Part shown: positions 53,100-60,800 of the stretch, piece after piece
How positions within the stretch are numbered: the stretch's first letter is position 1
How the letters are laid out: the number at the start of each line of letters is the position of its first letter
DNA from: Chromobacterium phragmitis
Lineage (GTDB): Bacteria; Pseudomonadota; Gammaproteobacteria; Burkholderiales; Chromobacteriaceae
DNA length: 64,000 nt
Reading direction: 5' to 3'
Assembly (NCBI RefSeq): GCF_003325475.1
Contig: NZ_CP029495.1
Coordinates: forward strand, 620,001 to 684,000
Translations under genes and position numbers: made by a program
Notes under the pieces: model-generated
Database searches by the model: none
Seen by the model: the letters and a program-made list of their open reading frames with translations, nothing else
Told to the model about the DNA's origin: nothing

Positions 53100-54442
53100 G
53101 CCAGTTTCTCCTTCAGTTGGGCGGCGGCCGCCAATTCAGGCGCGCCGGCCTTGCGCGCCAGGTGGAACAACACCGAGATGTAGGCCGCCAGCAGTAATGC
53201 GTAAAGCGCGAGATAGGTGCCTAGCGAGGTGAACAGCATCGGCGCGGTGGCCGCCCCCGCCGCCTGCGCGGTGGTGAGGATGCCGGTCACCAGCCAGGGC
53301 TGGCGGCCGATCTCGGTGACGAACCAGCCGGCCAGCGTGGCGATCCAGCCGGAAAAGGTCATCCACACCAGCAGCCTCGCCAGGCCGCGCGACACGTCGC
53401 CGCGCCTCTTCAATTGCCAGGCGCCCAGCCAGGAGGCCAGCAACATCAGCATGCCCATACCCACCATCACGCGGAAACTCCAAAACACCTTGGCCACCGG
53501 CGGATGCTGTTCAAACTCGTTAAGCCCCTTGATCTCGCCGCCCCAGGTATGGGTGAGAATCAGGCTGCCCAGCTGCGGCACCCCGATGGCGTAATCATTG
53601 CTGCGGGTTTCGGCATTCGGCAGCGCGAACAACAACAACGGCACGTCCTTCTCTGTGTGCCAAATGCCTTCGATCGCGGCCAGCTTGGCCGGCTGGTGCT
53701 TCAGCGTGTTGAGGCCATGCATGTCGCCGACGAAAATCTGCAGCGGTATCAACAGCGCGGCCAGGAATACCCCGGTCTTCAAGGCCGCCATCACGCCGCG
53801 GCCGCGCTCGCCGCGCAGGTAGCGGTAGGCGGACAGGCCGGCGATCAGGAAGGCCACGGTCAGGCAGGAGGCGATCAGCATATGGGTCAGCCGATACGGC
53901 ATGGACGGGTTGAAGATCACCTCCCACCAGCTCAGCACGAAGGCGCGGCCGTCGCGCATCACGTGGCCGGTCGGCGTCTGCATCCACGAATTGAGCGCGA
54001 TGATCCAGAAAGCCGACACGGTATTGCCGAAGGCCACCAGGAAGGTCGCCAGGGTATGCACTTTTTCCGGCACCCGGCTCCGCCCGAACAGCATGATGCC
54101 GAGAAAGCCGGCCTCCAGGAAAAACGCGGTCAGGATTTCATAAGCGAGCAAGGGCCCGGCGATATTGCCCACCGTCTGCATATAACCCGGCCAGTTGGTG
54201 CCGAACTGGAAGCTCATCGTCACGCCGGACACCACGCCCAACGCGAACGACAGCGCGAAGATCTTCACCCAGAAGCCGTAGGCATCCATCCAGCCCTGGT
54301 CGCCGGTCTGGCGGAAGCGCATCTTGAAGAACAGCAGCACCCAGGCCATCGCGATATTGATGGTGGGAAACAGGATGTGAAAGCTGATATTGGTGGCGAA
54401 CTGAATGCGCGCCAGCGTGACGGGGTCGAGTTCGGTCATCAT
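53096..54442 (-). CDS. cioA: Cytochrome bd-type oxidase subunit I
   Basis: 448 residues. NISFHILFPTINIAMAWVL with a heme-ligand His, GRSRVPEKVHTLATFLVAFGN, and FWSFRVMVGMGMLMLL (Met ligand region). The Q-loop is short, as in CIO oxidases rather than E. coli CydA. Starts inside the stop of the regulator gene (ATGA). Confidence 0.93.
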   Translation of the reverse strand: MMTELDPVTLARIQFATNISFHILFPTINIAMAWVLLFFKMRFRQTGDQGWMDAYGFWVKIFALSFALGVVSGVTMSFQFGTNWPGYMQTVGNIAGPLLAYEILTAFFLEAGFLGIMLFGRSRVPEKVHTLATFLVAFGNTVSAFWIIALNSWMQTPTGHVMRDGRAFVLSWWEVIFNPSMPYRLTHMLIASCLTVAFLIAGLSAYRYLRGERGRGVMAALKTGVFLAALLIPLQIFVGDMHGLNTLKHQPAKLAAIEGIWHTEKDVPLLLFALPNAETRSNDYAIGVPQLGSLILTHTWGGEIKGLNEFEQHPPVAKVFWSFRVMVGMGMLMLLASWLGAWQLKRRGDVSRGLARLLVWMTFSGWIATLAGWFVTEIGRQPWLVTGILTTAQAAGAATAPMLFTSLGTYLALYALLLAAYISVLFHLARKAGAPELAAAAQLKEKLA

Positions 54443-55014
54443 TCGGCATGCTCCCGGTCTTGATCGCGATTGCCCAGGCGGGACAAGGATTGGGTGAATT
54501 GCAGCACCTTCTGCACCTGGGAGCCCAGCTTCATCAGCCGCTGCAGGGTTTCCACGTCCATGTGCTGGATGTCGGAAAACCAGGTGGTGACCAGCTCGAT
54601 CAGCTGGTACATCTCCTTCATCCTGGCCTGCGCGTGCTGCTCGGCCTCACTGGCCGGGCTTTCCATCATCGCGCCGCGCAGCATGGTCAGCGTCGGCTCC
54701 ACCTCGCGCTTTTTGCGCTCCTCGGCCAGGGTTTTGAAGATCAGCCAGACATCTTCCGGCGTGGAGAAATACTCCCGCCTATCGCCCGGGAAGTGCTGCA
54801 GCTTGACCAGGCGCCAAGACTGCAGCTCCTTCAGCCCCATGCTGACATTGGAGCGGGAACAGCCTATCGCCTCGCCGATCTCATCGGCGTTCAGCGGTTT
54901 TTCCGATACGTACAGCAAGGCGTAGATCTGGCCGACGGTGCGGTTGATGCCCCAGCGGCTGCCCATCTCGCCGAAGTGCAGCACGAAGGCCTGCACCAGA
55001 GGTGGAGTATTCAT
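54439..55014 (-). CDS. GbsR/MarR-type regulator of the cio operon
   Basis: 191 residues. Winged helix: NRTVGQIYALLYVSEKPLNADEIGEAIGCSRSNVSMGLKELQSWRLVKLQHFPGDRREYF, followed by a helical tail with a Glu/Met-rich middle. It leads the cioAB operon by ATGA overlap, so it probably controls it and itself through the palindrome at 55027. The signal sensed is unknown; a Cys in the HTH (AIGCSRS) could sense redox or thiol stress. Confidence 0.85.
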   Translation of the reverse strand: MNTPPLVQAFVLHFGEMGSRWGINRTVGQIYALLYVSEKPLNADEIGEAIGCSRSNVSMGLKELQSWRLVKLQHFPGDRREYFSTPEDVWLIFKTLAEERKKREVEPTLTMLRGAMMESPASEAEQHAQARMKEMYQLIELVTTWFSDIQHMDVETLQRLMKLGSQVQKVLQFTQSLSRLGNRDQDREHAE

Positions 55015-55026
55015 GACGTTCTCAAC

Positions 55027-55044
55027 TTTCAGGAATTTCTGAAA
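55027..55044. promoter_or_regulatory. Palindromic operator of the cio operon
   Basis: TTTCAGGAATTTCTGAAA, eight of nine positions palindromic, between the -10 and the ATG of the regulator gene. Confidence 0.55.
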
Positions 55045-55055
55045 CTTTGATATGA

Positions 55056-55085
55056 ATCATAATTGCCATGAAATGTCCGGGTCAA
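55056..55085 (-). promoter_or_regulatory. Promoter of the cio operon
   Basis: Minus strand: -35 TTGACC (55080-55085), 18-nt spacer, -10 TATGAT (55056-55061). Confidence 0.65.
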
Positions 55086-55142
55086 GATGAACAAAATCTG
55101 ATCTACAGGCTTGACCGCATAACCACGTCATGAATCAAACGC

Positions 55143-55165
55143 AAAAAAGCCATGCGCAGCATGGC
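55143..55165 (-). terminator. Terminator of glycerate kinase gene
   Basis: GCCATGC / GCATGGC with GCA loop; on the minus strand followed by six T. Confidence 0.8.
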
Positions 55166-55189
55166 CGTGAGCGCGGAACAATGCCCGGT

Positions 55190-56452
55190 TCAGGACAACA
55201 GGATGGCGCGAAAATCGTTGACGTTGGTATAGGTGGGGCCGGTGAGCAGCAAATCGTCCAGCGCGGCGAAGAAACCGTAGCCATCGTTGTCCGCCAGCCT
55301 CTCCCCGGCATCCATGCCCAGCGCCGCAGCGCGCGCCAGGGTGTCCGGCGAAATCCAGGCGCCGGCATTGTCCTCGCTGCCGTCGATGCCGTCGGTGTCC
55401 GCCGCCAGCGCGTGAACGCCGGGCAAGCCATTCAGCGCGATGGCCAGCGACAGCAGGAATTCGCTGTTGCGTCCGCCCCTGCCCTTTCCCCGCAGCGTCA
55501 CCGTGGTTTCGCCGCCGGACAGAATCACGGCCGGCCGCGCAACAGGGCTGTCGCGCATGGCGATCTGCCTGGCGATGCCGGCATGGACCTTGGCCGCCTC
55601 GCGCGCCTCGCCCTCTATGCTGTCGCCCAACAGCAGCACGTCGTAGCCCAGCCGACGCGCCTCGGCCTCCGCCGCGAGCAGCGCCAATTGCGGCGTAGCG
55701 ATCAGCTGATATTCCGCATGCGCGAGCCGCACGTCGCCCGGCTTGGGCGTCTCGTCCGGCTCCGCCGCCAGATGCGCGCTCACCGATGGCGGCAGAATCA
55801 GGCCATACTTGGCGATCACGGCTCGCGCGTCGGCGTAAGTCGTCGGGTCCGCGACGGTGGGACCGGAAGCGATCACTGCCGGATCGTCGCCCACCACGTC
55901 GGAAATCGCCAAGGTCGCCAACCGGGCCGGCGCGCAGGCTAGCGCCAGCCGGCCGCCCTTGATCGCGGACAGGTGCTTGCGCACGGCGTTCATTTCGTCG
56001 ATGCCAGCTCCGCAGGCCAACAGCTGCCGGCTGACGTCCTGCTTGTCCGCCAGGCTGACGCCCTCCGCCGGCAGCGTCAGCAAGGCTGATCCGCCGCCGG
56101 ACAGCAGGCAGATCACCAAATCGTCCGCCGTCAGCCCCCGCACCGCGCCCATGATCCGCCGCGCGGCCGCGCAGCCCGCCGCGTCCGGCACCGGATGCGA
56201 GGCCTCCAGCACATCGATGCGCCGCGTCGGCGCCGCATGGCCGTAACGCGTCGCCACCACGCCGGACAACTCGCCCGGCCACACGCTCTCCAATATCCGC
56301 GCCATCTCAGCGGCGGCCTTGCCCGCGCCCACCACCACGGTGCGGCCCCTGGGCGGCGGCGGCAGGTGGTCGAGCAGGCGCTCCGGCTTGACGCTGGCGA
56401 CGGCGACATCGAACAGCCGGCGCAGCACTTCCCGCGGCGATAGTCTGGACAT
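55190..56452 (-). CDS. Glycerate 2-kinase (MOFRL family, TtuD/GckA-like)
   Basis: 420 residues. N-terminal VVVGAGKAAAEMARILES and LLSGGGSALLTLPAEG, C-terminal VILSGGETTVTLRGKGRGGRNSEFLLSLAIAL (MOFRL domain), DTDGIDGSEDNAGAW. It phosphorylates glycerate to 2-phosphoglycerate. AAGGAGGAA precedes the ATG. It stands alone, divergent from mutS. Confidence 0.92.
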   Translation of the reverse strand: MSRLSPREVLRRLFDVAVASVKPERLLDHLPPPPRGRTVVVGAGKAAAEMARILESVWPGELSGVVATRYGHAAPTRRIDVLEASHPVPDAAGCAAARRIMGAVRGLTADDLVICLLSGGGSALLTLPAEGVSLADKQDVSRQLLACGAGIDEMNAVRKHLSAIKGGRLALACAPARLATLAISDVVGDDPAVIASGPTVADPTTYADARAVIAKYGLILPPSVSAHLAAEPDETPKPGDVRLAHAEYQLIATPQLALLAAEAEARRLGYDVLLLGDSIEGEAREAAKVHAGIARQIAMRDSPVARPAVILSGGETTVTLRGKGRGGRNSEFLLSLAIALNGLPGVHALAADTDGIDGSEDNAGAWISPDTLARAAALGMDAGERLADNDGYGFFAALDDLLLTGPTYTNVNDFRAILLS

Positions 56453-56502
56453 GGCGTTTCCTCCTTATGTTTATGCATTCATTGTGCCCCAGGCCAACGC
56501 GG

Positions 56503-56531
56503 CTGACACCCCCGTCCGCTCGCGTTAAAAT
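56503..56531 (+). promoter_or_regulatory. Promoter of mutS
   Basis: -35 CTGACA (56503-56508), 17-nt spacer, -10 TAAAAT (56526-56531). Confidence 0.65.
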
Positions 56532-56543
56532 GCGCATGATTTC

Positions 56544-56566
56544 AACGCCCCGGCTCCCGGGGCGTT
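56544..56566 (+). other. 5' leader hairpin of mutS
   Basis: AACGCCCCGG / CCGGGGCGTT, CTC loop, directly after the expected transcription start near 56538. Confidence 0.6.
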
Positions 56567-56609
56567 ACGCATTTATCCCGTACAGACCAAGAGCAGAGCC
56601 CGATACCCG

Positions 56610-59150
56610 ATGAGCACGCCCCAGCACACCCCGATGATGCAGCAATACCTGTCCCTGAAGCGCGAACACGCCGACAAGCTGCTGTTCTACCGCATGGGCG
56701 ACTTTTACGAGCTGTTCTACGAGGATGCGGAAAAGGCTTCGCGGCTGTTGGACATCACGCTGACCGCGCGCGGCGCCAGCGCGGGCAACCCGATCAAGAT
56801 GGCCGGCATTCCTTACCACGCCGCCGAGGGCTATCTGGCGCGGCTGGTGAAGATGGGCGAATCGGTGGCCATCGCCGAGCAGATCGGCGACCCGGCCCTG
56901 GCCAAGGGCCCGGTGGAACGCAAGGTGGTGCGCATCGTCACCCCCGGCACGCTGACCGACGCGGCCCTGCTGGACGACAAGCGCGACAACCTGGTGCTGG
57001 CGGTCAATATGGTGAAGGGCGTGCTGGGCCTGGCCTGGCTGTCGCTCGCCAGCGGCGAATTCAAGGTGATGCAGGCCGGCGTGGAAGATTTGTCCAGCGA
57101 GCTGGAGCGGCTGAAGCCGGCCGAGCTGGTGATCCCGGACGACACCGGCCTGGCGGCTTTCGAAGGCATCTCGATGCCGAAGAAAAAACTGCCGCCGTGG
57201 CAGTTCGACATCGAATCGTCCAAGCTGGCGCTGACCCGCCACTTCGGCACCCGGGACCTGGCCGGCTTCGGCGCCGACACGCTGCCGGTGGCCGTCGGCG
57301 CGGCCGGCGCCCTGCTGGAGTACGTGAAGTCCACCCAGGGCGTCAATCCGGCCCACATCGCCGCGCTGTCGGTGGAGGAAGCCGGCGAGCTGATCCGCAT
57401 GGACGCCGCCACCCGCCGCAACCTGGAGCTGACCGAAACCATACGCGGCGAGGCCTCGCCGACGCTGGCCTCCCTGCTGGACACCTGCGCCACCAGCATG
57501 GGCAGCCGCCTGCTCGGCCATTGGCTGCACCACCCGATGCGCAACCATAGAAAACTCGCCCGCCGCCACGGCGCGGTGCGCGCGCTGCTCTCGCGCCATC
57601 AGGATATCCACGCCGAGCTGGACCAGGTATCGGACATCGAACGCATCACCTCGCGCGTGGCGCTGCGCTCGGCCCGCCCGCGCGACCTGTCGGCGCTGCG
57701 CGATTCCTTGACGGCGCTCTCCGGCGTCAAGGCGCTGGCCGCCTCGCTCGACTCCGGGCTGCTGAACGAGCTGGCCGGCGTGCTGCCGGTCGATTCTCCG
57801 GTGCAAAAGATGCTGGCCGCCGCCATCCTGCCGGAGCCCGCCACCTTCCTGCGCGACGGCGGCGTGATCAACGACGGCTTCAGCCCGACGCTGGACGAGC
57901 TGCGCGCCATCCAGACCGACTGCGGCGATTTCCTGCTGAAGCTGGAAGCGCGCGAGAAGGAACGCACCGGCATCACCACGCTGAAGGTGGAATTCAACCG
58001 CGTGCACGGCTTCTACATCGAGGTATCCAAGGCGCAGTCGGACAAGGTGCCGGACGATTACCGCCGCCGCCAGACGCTGAAGAACGCCGAGCGCTACATC
58101 ACGCCGGAACTGAAGGAATTCGAGGATAAGGCGCTGACCGCGCAGGACCGCGCGCTGGCGCTGGAAAAGCAGCTGTACGAGACGCTGCTGGACGAGTTGG
58201 CGCCGCACATCGCCGAGTTGAAGCTGATCGCCCAGGCCGTCGCCGCGCTGGACGTGCTGTCCGCCTTCGCCCAGCGCGCCGCCATCGGCAACTACGCCGA
58301 GCCGCAGTTCGTGCCCGAGCCCAAGCTCGACATCGTCGCCGGCCGCCACCCGGTGGTGGAGGCCGAGGTCGAGCGCTTCATCGCCAACGACACCAAGCTG
58401 TCGACCGAACGCAAGCTGTTGCTGATCACCGGCCCGAACATGGGCGGTAAATCCACCTATATGCGGCAAAACGCGCTGATCACCCTGCTGGCCCACGTCG
58501 GCAGCTTCGTGCCGGCCGACAGCGCCGTGATCGGCCCGATCGACCGCATCTTCACCCGCATCGGCGCGTCGGACGACCTGGCCGGCGGCCGCTCCACCTT
58601 CATGGTAGAAATGACCGAAACCGCCAACATCCTCAACAATGCCAGCGAGCACTCGCTGGTGCTGATGGACGAGGTGGGCCGCGGGACGTCCACTTTCGAC
58701 GGCCTGGCGCTGGCCTGGGCCATCGCCCGCGCGCTGATCGAGAAAAACCGCGCGTATACCTTGTTCGCCACCCACTATTTCGAACTGACCACGCTGGCCG
58801 GCGAATACCCGGCGGTGGCCAACGTGCATCTGTCGGCGGTGGAGCACAAGGACCGCATCGTGTTCCTGCACCATGTGGAAGACGGCCCGGCCAGCCAGAG
58901 CTACGGCCTGGCGGTGGCGCAGCTGGCCGGGGTGCCGGGCAAGGTGATACGCGAAGCGCGCCGACACCTGGCCGACCTGGAAAACCAGTCCGCCGCGCGC
59001 GCGCAGCCGGATCTGTTCGCCGCGCCGGCCCCCGCATCGGAGCCGGAACTTAATCCTGCGGTAGACCGTCTACAGGAGATCGATCCCAACGAGTTGAGCC
59101 CGCGCCAGGCACTGGAAATTTTGTACGAACTCAAGAAACTGGCCGAATGA
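56610..59150 (+). CDS. mutS: DNA mismatch repair protein MutS
   Basis: 846 residues. Mismatch recognition F-x-E is at YRMGDFYELFYEDA near residue 30. Walker A GPNMGGKST at about 608-616, then Walker B LMDEVGRGTSTFDG and the helix-turn-helix end. Dimer/tetramer region at the C-terminus (RQALEILYELKKLAE). It starts with no strong ribosome site, and the proposed promoter is 56503. Confidence 0.97.
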   Translation: MSTPQHTPMMQQYLSLKREHADKLLFYRMGDFYELFYEDAEKASRLLDITLTARGASAGNPIKMAGIPYHAAEGYLARLVKMGESVAIAEQIGDPALAKGPVERKVVRIVTPGTLTDAALLDDKRDNLVLAVNMVKGVLGLAWLSLASGEFKVMQAGVEDLSSELERLKPAELVIPDDTGLAAFEGISMPKKKLPPWQFDIESSKLALTRHFGTRDLAGFGADTLPVAVGAAGALLEYVKSTQGVNPAHIAALSVEEAGELIRMDAATRRNLELTETIRGEASPTLASLLDTCATSMGSRLLGHWLHHPMRNHRKLARRHGAVRALLSRHQDIHAELDQVSDIERITSRVALRSARPRDLSALRDSLTALSGVKALAASLDSGLLNELAGVLPVDSPVQKMLAAAILPEPATFLRDGGVINDGFSPTLDELRAIQTDCGDFLLKLEAREKERTGITTLKVEFNRVHGFYIEVSKAQSDKVPDDYRRRQTLKNAERYITPELKEFEDKALTAQDRALALEKQLYETLLDELAPHIAELKLIAQAVAALDVLSAFAQRAAIGNYAEPQFVPEPKLDIVAGRHPVVEAEVERFIANDTKLSTERKLLLITGPNMGGKSTYMRQNALITLLAHVGSFVPADSAVIGPIDRIFTRIGASDDLAGGRSTFMVEMTETANILNNASEHSLVLMDEVGRGTSTFDGLALAWAIARALIEKNRAYTLFATHYFELTTLAGEYPAVANVHLSAVEHKDRIVFLHHVEDGPASQSYGLAVAQLAGVPGKVIREARRHLADLENQSAARAQPDLFAAPAPASEPELNPAVDRLQEIDPNELSPRQALEILYELKKLAE

Positions 59151-59214
59151 CCAGCCCGCTCGCGAATCGTTTCCTATTATTACTAAATGGTAACGTTCAG
59201 AAGAGGAGCAAGTG

Positions 59215-59640
59215 ATGTCGTTTGAAACCGCCTCCGCCATTCCCAGCCTTGGCAAGCTGCTCGGCCAAATCGGGGACGACGGGTCTATTGCCCTTTCCGA
59301 TATCCGGGAAAAGGCCAACCATGAACTGTCCAGCTTCGCGGAGCTGGCGCAGAAGGAAATGAGCCAGTTCGACATCAGCATGCCGCCCGCCATCAGCCTG
59401 ATCAGCGGCGATGGTTTCCAGTTGGAGCTGGAAAACCACCATCCCCATGCGGACGAAGTCCGCAATTGGCTGAACGGCAATCTGATCCTGGCGCGCAAGT
59501 TCAAGGAAGTGGAAGTGCTGTTCGAATTCGTGCGGGCCGCAGAAAGTGCCGGCGAAGTATTTTCGGAAAGCTCTAACTTCCACATTGGTCTGACCAGCGC
59601 GGGCCCGATCGCCTATTTCGAGGATCATCACAACCAATAA
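59215..59640 (+). CDS. Hypothetical protein
   Basis: 141 residues that I do not recognise. Helical N-terminal half (LGKLLGQIGDDGSIALSDIREKANHELSSFAELAQKEMSQFDI), then a mixed domain with WLNGNLILARKFKEVEVLFEFVRAAESAG and HIGLTSAGPIAYFED. Acidic, no signal. GAGGAG is 6 nt before the ATG (the GTG at 59212 is too close). Follows mutS with a 64-nt gap that holds a TATTAT -10-like box, so it probably has its own promoter. Confidence 0.75.
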   Translation: MSFETASAIPSLGKLLGQIGDDGSIALSDIREKANHELSSFAELAQKEMSQFDISMPPAISLISGDGFQLELENHHPHADEVRNWLNGNLILARKFKEVEVLFEFVRAAESAGEVFSESSNFHIGLTSAGPIAYFEDHHNQ

Positions 59641-59692
59641 GCGGATTTCCGTGACCCAAGATCGGCGCACTGGCAATTGCACCGCAAACCCA

Positions 59693-59716
59693 GCGGGAAA
59701 GCGTCAGCTTTCCCGC
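59693..59716 (+). terminator. Terminator after hypothetical gene
   Basis: GCGGGAAAGC / GCTTTCCCGC with GTCA loop, then GCTGCTTTT. Confidence 0.7.
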
Positions 59717-59783
59717 GCTGCTTTTCAGGCTACCCGCGCGTTCCTGTCCACAGCGACAGGATGGCTCCACGCCGGGCGATGCC

Positions 59784-60455
59784 TCAGTCCGATCGCTGCC
59801 GCTTGCGCGCGAAACGAGAGTCCGGCTTCCTGCCCTCCAACCCGGGCGGATTCTTCCGCCGCTCGTCATGCTTTCCGCCGCGACCGCCCGGCGCAGACCG
59901 CGGCAAATCCTCAAGCCGCACGTCCAATGCGCGCATCTGTCCCGGCAGCAGGCCATCCAGCCGCCACGGCCCTATCGCCACGCGCACCAGCCTCAGCGTG
60001 GGCAACCCGGCCTTGGCCGTCATCCGCCGCACCTGGCGGTTCTTGCCCTCGCTGATGATGATTTCCAGCCAGCAGTCCGGCACGGTCTTGCGGAAGCGCA
60101 CCGGCGGATTGCGCGGCCACAACTCTGGCGTGTCGATGCGCCGCGCTTCGGCCGGCCGGGTGACGAAATCGCCCAGGTCCACGCCAGCGCGCAGCATTTC
60201 CAGCTGCGCCTCTTTCGGATCGCCCTCCACCTGCACCCAGTAAGTCTTGGGCAACTTCCAGCGCGGATCGGCGATGCGGTGCTGCAACGCGCCGTCGCCA
60301 GTGAGCAGCAGCAGGCCTTCGCTGTCTGTGTCCAGCCGGCCGGCAGGATAGATGCCCGGCTGCGGCACGCAGGACTTCAACGTGGGATGCGTGGGGTGGT
60401 CGGAAAACTGGCAAATCACGCCATAGGGTTTATTGAGCAAAATAAGCTGGGACAT
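59784..60455 (-). CDS. rluE: Pseudouridine synthase, RluE-type (RsuA family)
   Basis: 223 residues. Catalytic Asp in YPAGRLDTDSEGLLLLTGDG, uridine-binding KTYWVQVEGDP and the ISEGKNRQVRRMTAKAGLPTLRLVRVAIG motif. It lacks an N-terminal S4 domain, like RluE, which modifies U2457 of 23S rRNA. A very basic C-terminal extension of about 45 residues (RRKNPPGLEGRKPDSRFARKRQRS) is unlike E. coli RluE. Confidence 0.88.
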   Translation of the reverse strand: MSQLILLNKPYGVICQFSDHPTHPTLKSCVPQPGIYPAGRLDTDSEGLLLLTGDGALQHRIADPRWKLPKTYWVQVEGDPKEAQLEMLRAGVDLGDFVTRPAEARRIDTPELWPRNPPVRFRKTVPDCWLEIIISEGKNRQVRRMTAKAGLPTLRLVRVAIGPWRLDGLLPGQMRALDVRLEDLPRSAPGGRGGKHDERRKNPPGLEGRKPDSRFARKRQRSD

Positions 60456-60800
60456 GCGCAAAACAAGGCTGAGTGAATTAGGCGAATGATAGCAAGGCCA
60501 GCGCGCGGCGTAAGCGATATCGCGCGTCAAACTCTCCTGCGCCCCCATCCCATTGTTCGAACAAGCGTTTTATTCGCATCCGAACCTCTGCCATGCAATT
60601 ATCGGGCATAAAAGTTTCAGTTGCGCCGCCAACCAAGCCGATGAGAAGGGGTATAATTCGCTTTTGAAAATTGCCCAAGAGCCTCCAGGCGTTCGCGCCC
60701 GGCTGGCCCTGCGCTCCGGCATGCCGCAAAAATGTCGTCCGAGCCATGAACTCTTCGCGCAATCGTTCTGTCGTCACAAGATCAACATGGAGATAGAGTA
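60456..60800. other. Gap between rluE and icd
   Basis: 345 nt without a supported gene. A TATAAT box lies at 60652-60657 (GGGGTATAATTCGC) with no good -35, likely the icd promoter. GGAG at 60789 is the icd ribosome site. Confidence 0.5.

Noticed and set aside
56565..58967. 800-codon minus-strand open frame inside mutS
   Set aside because: Antisense to a fully supported MutS; open only because of high G+C and has no recognisable domain.
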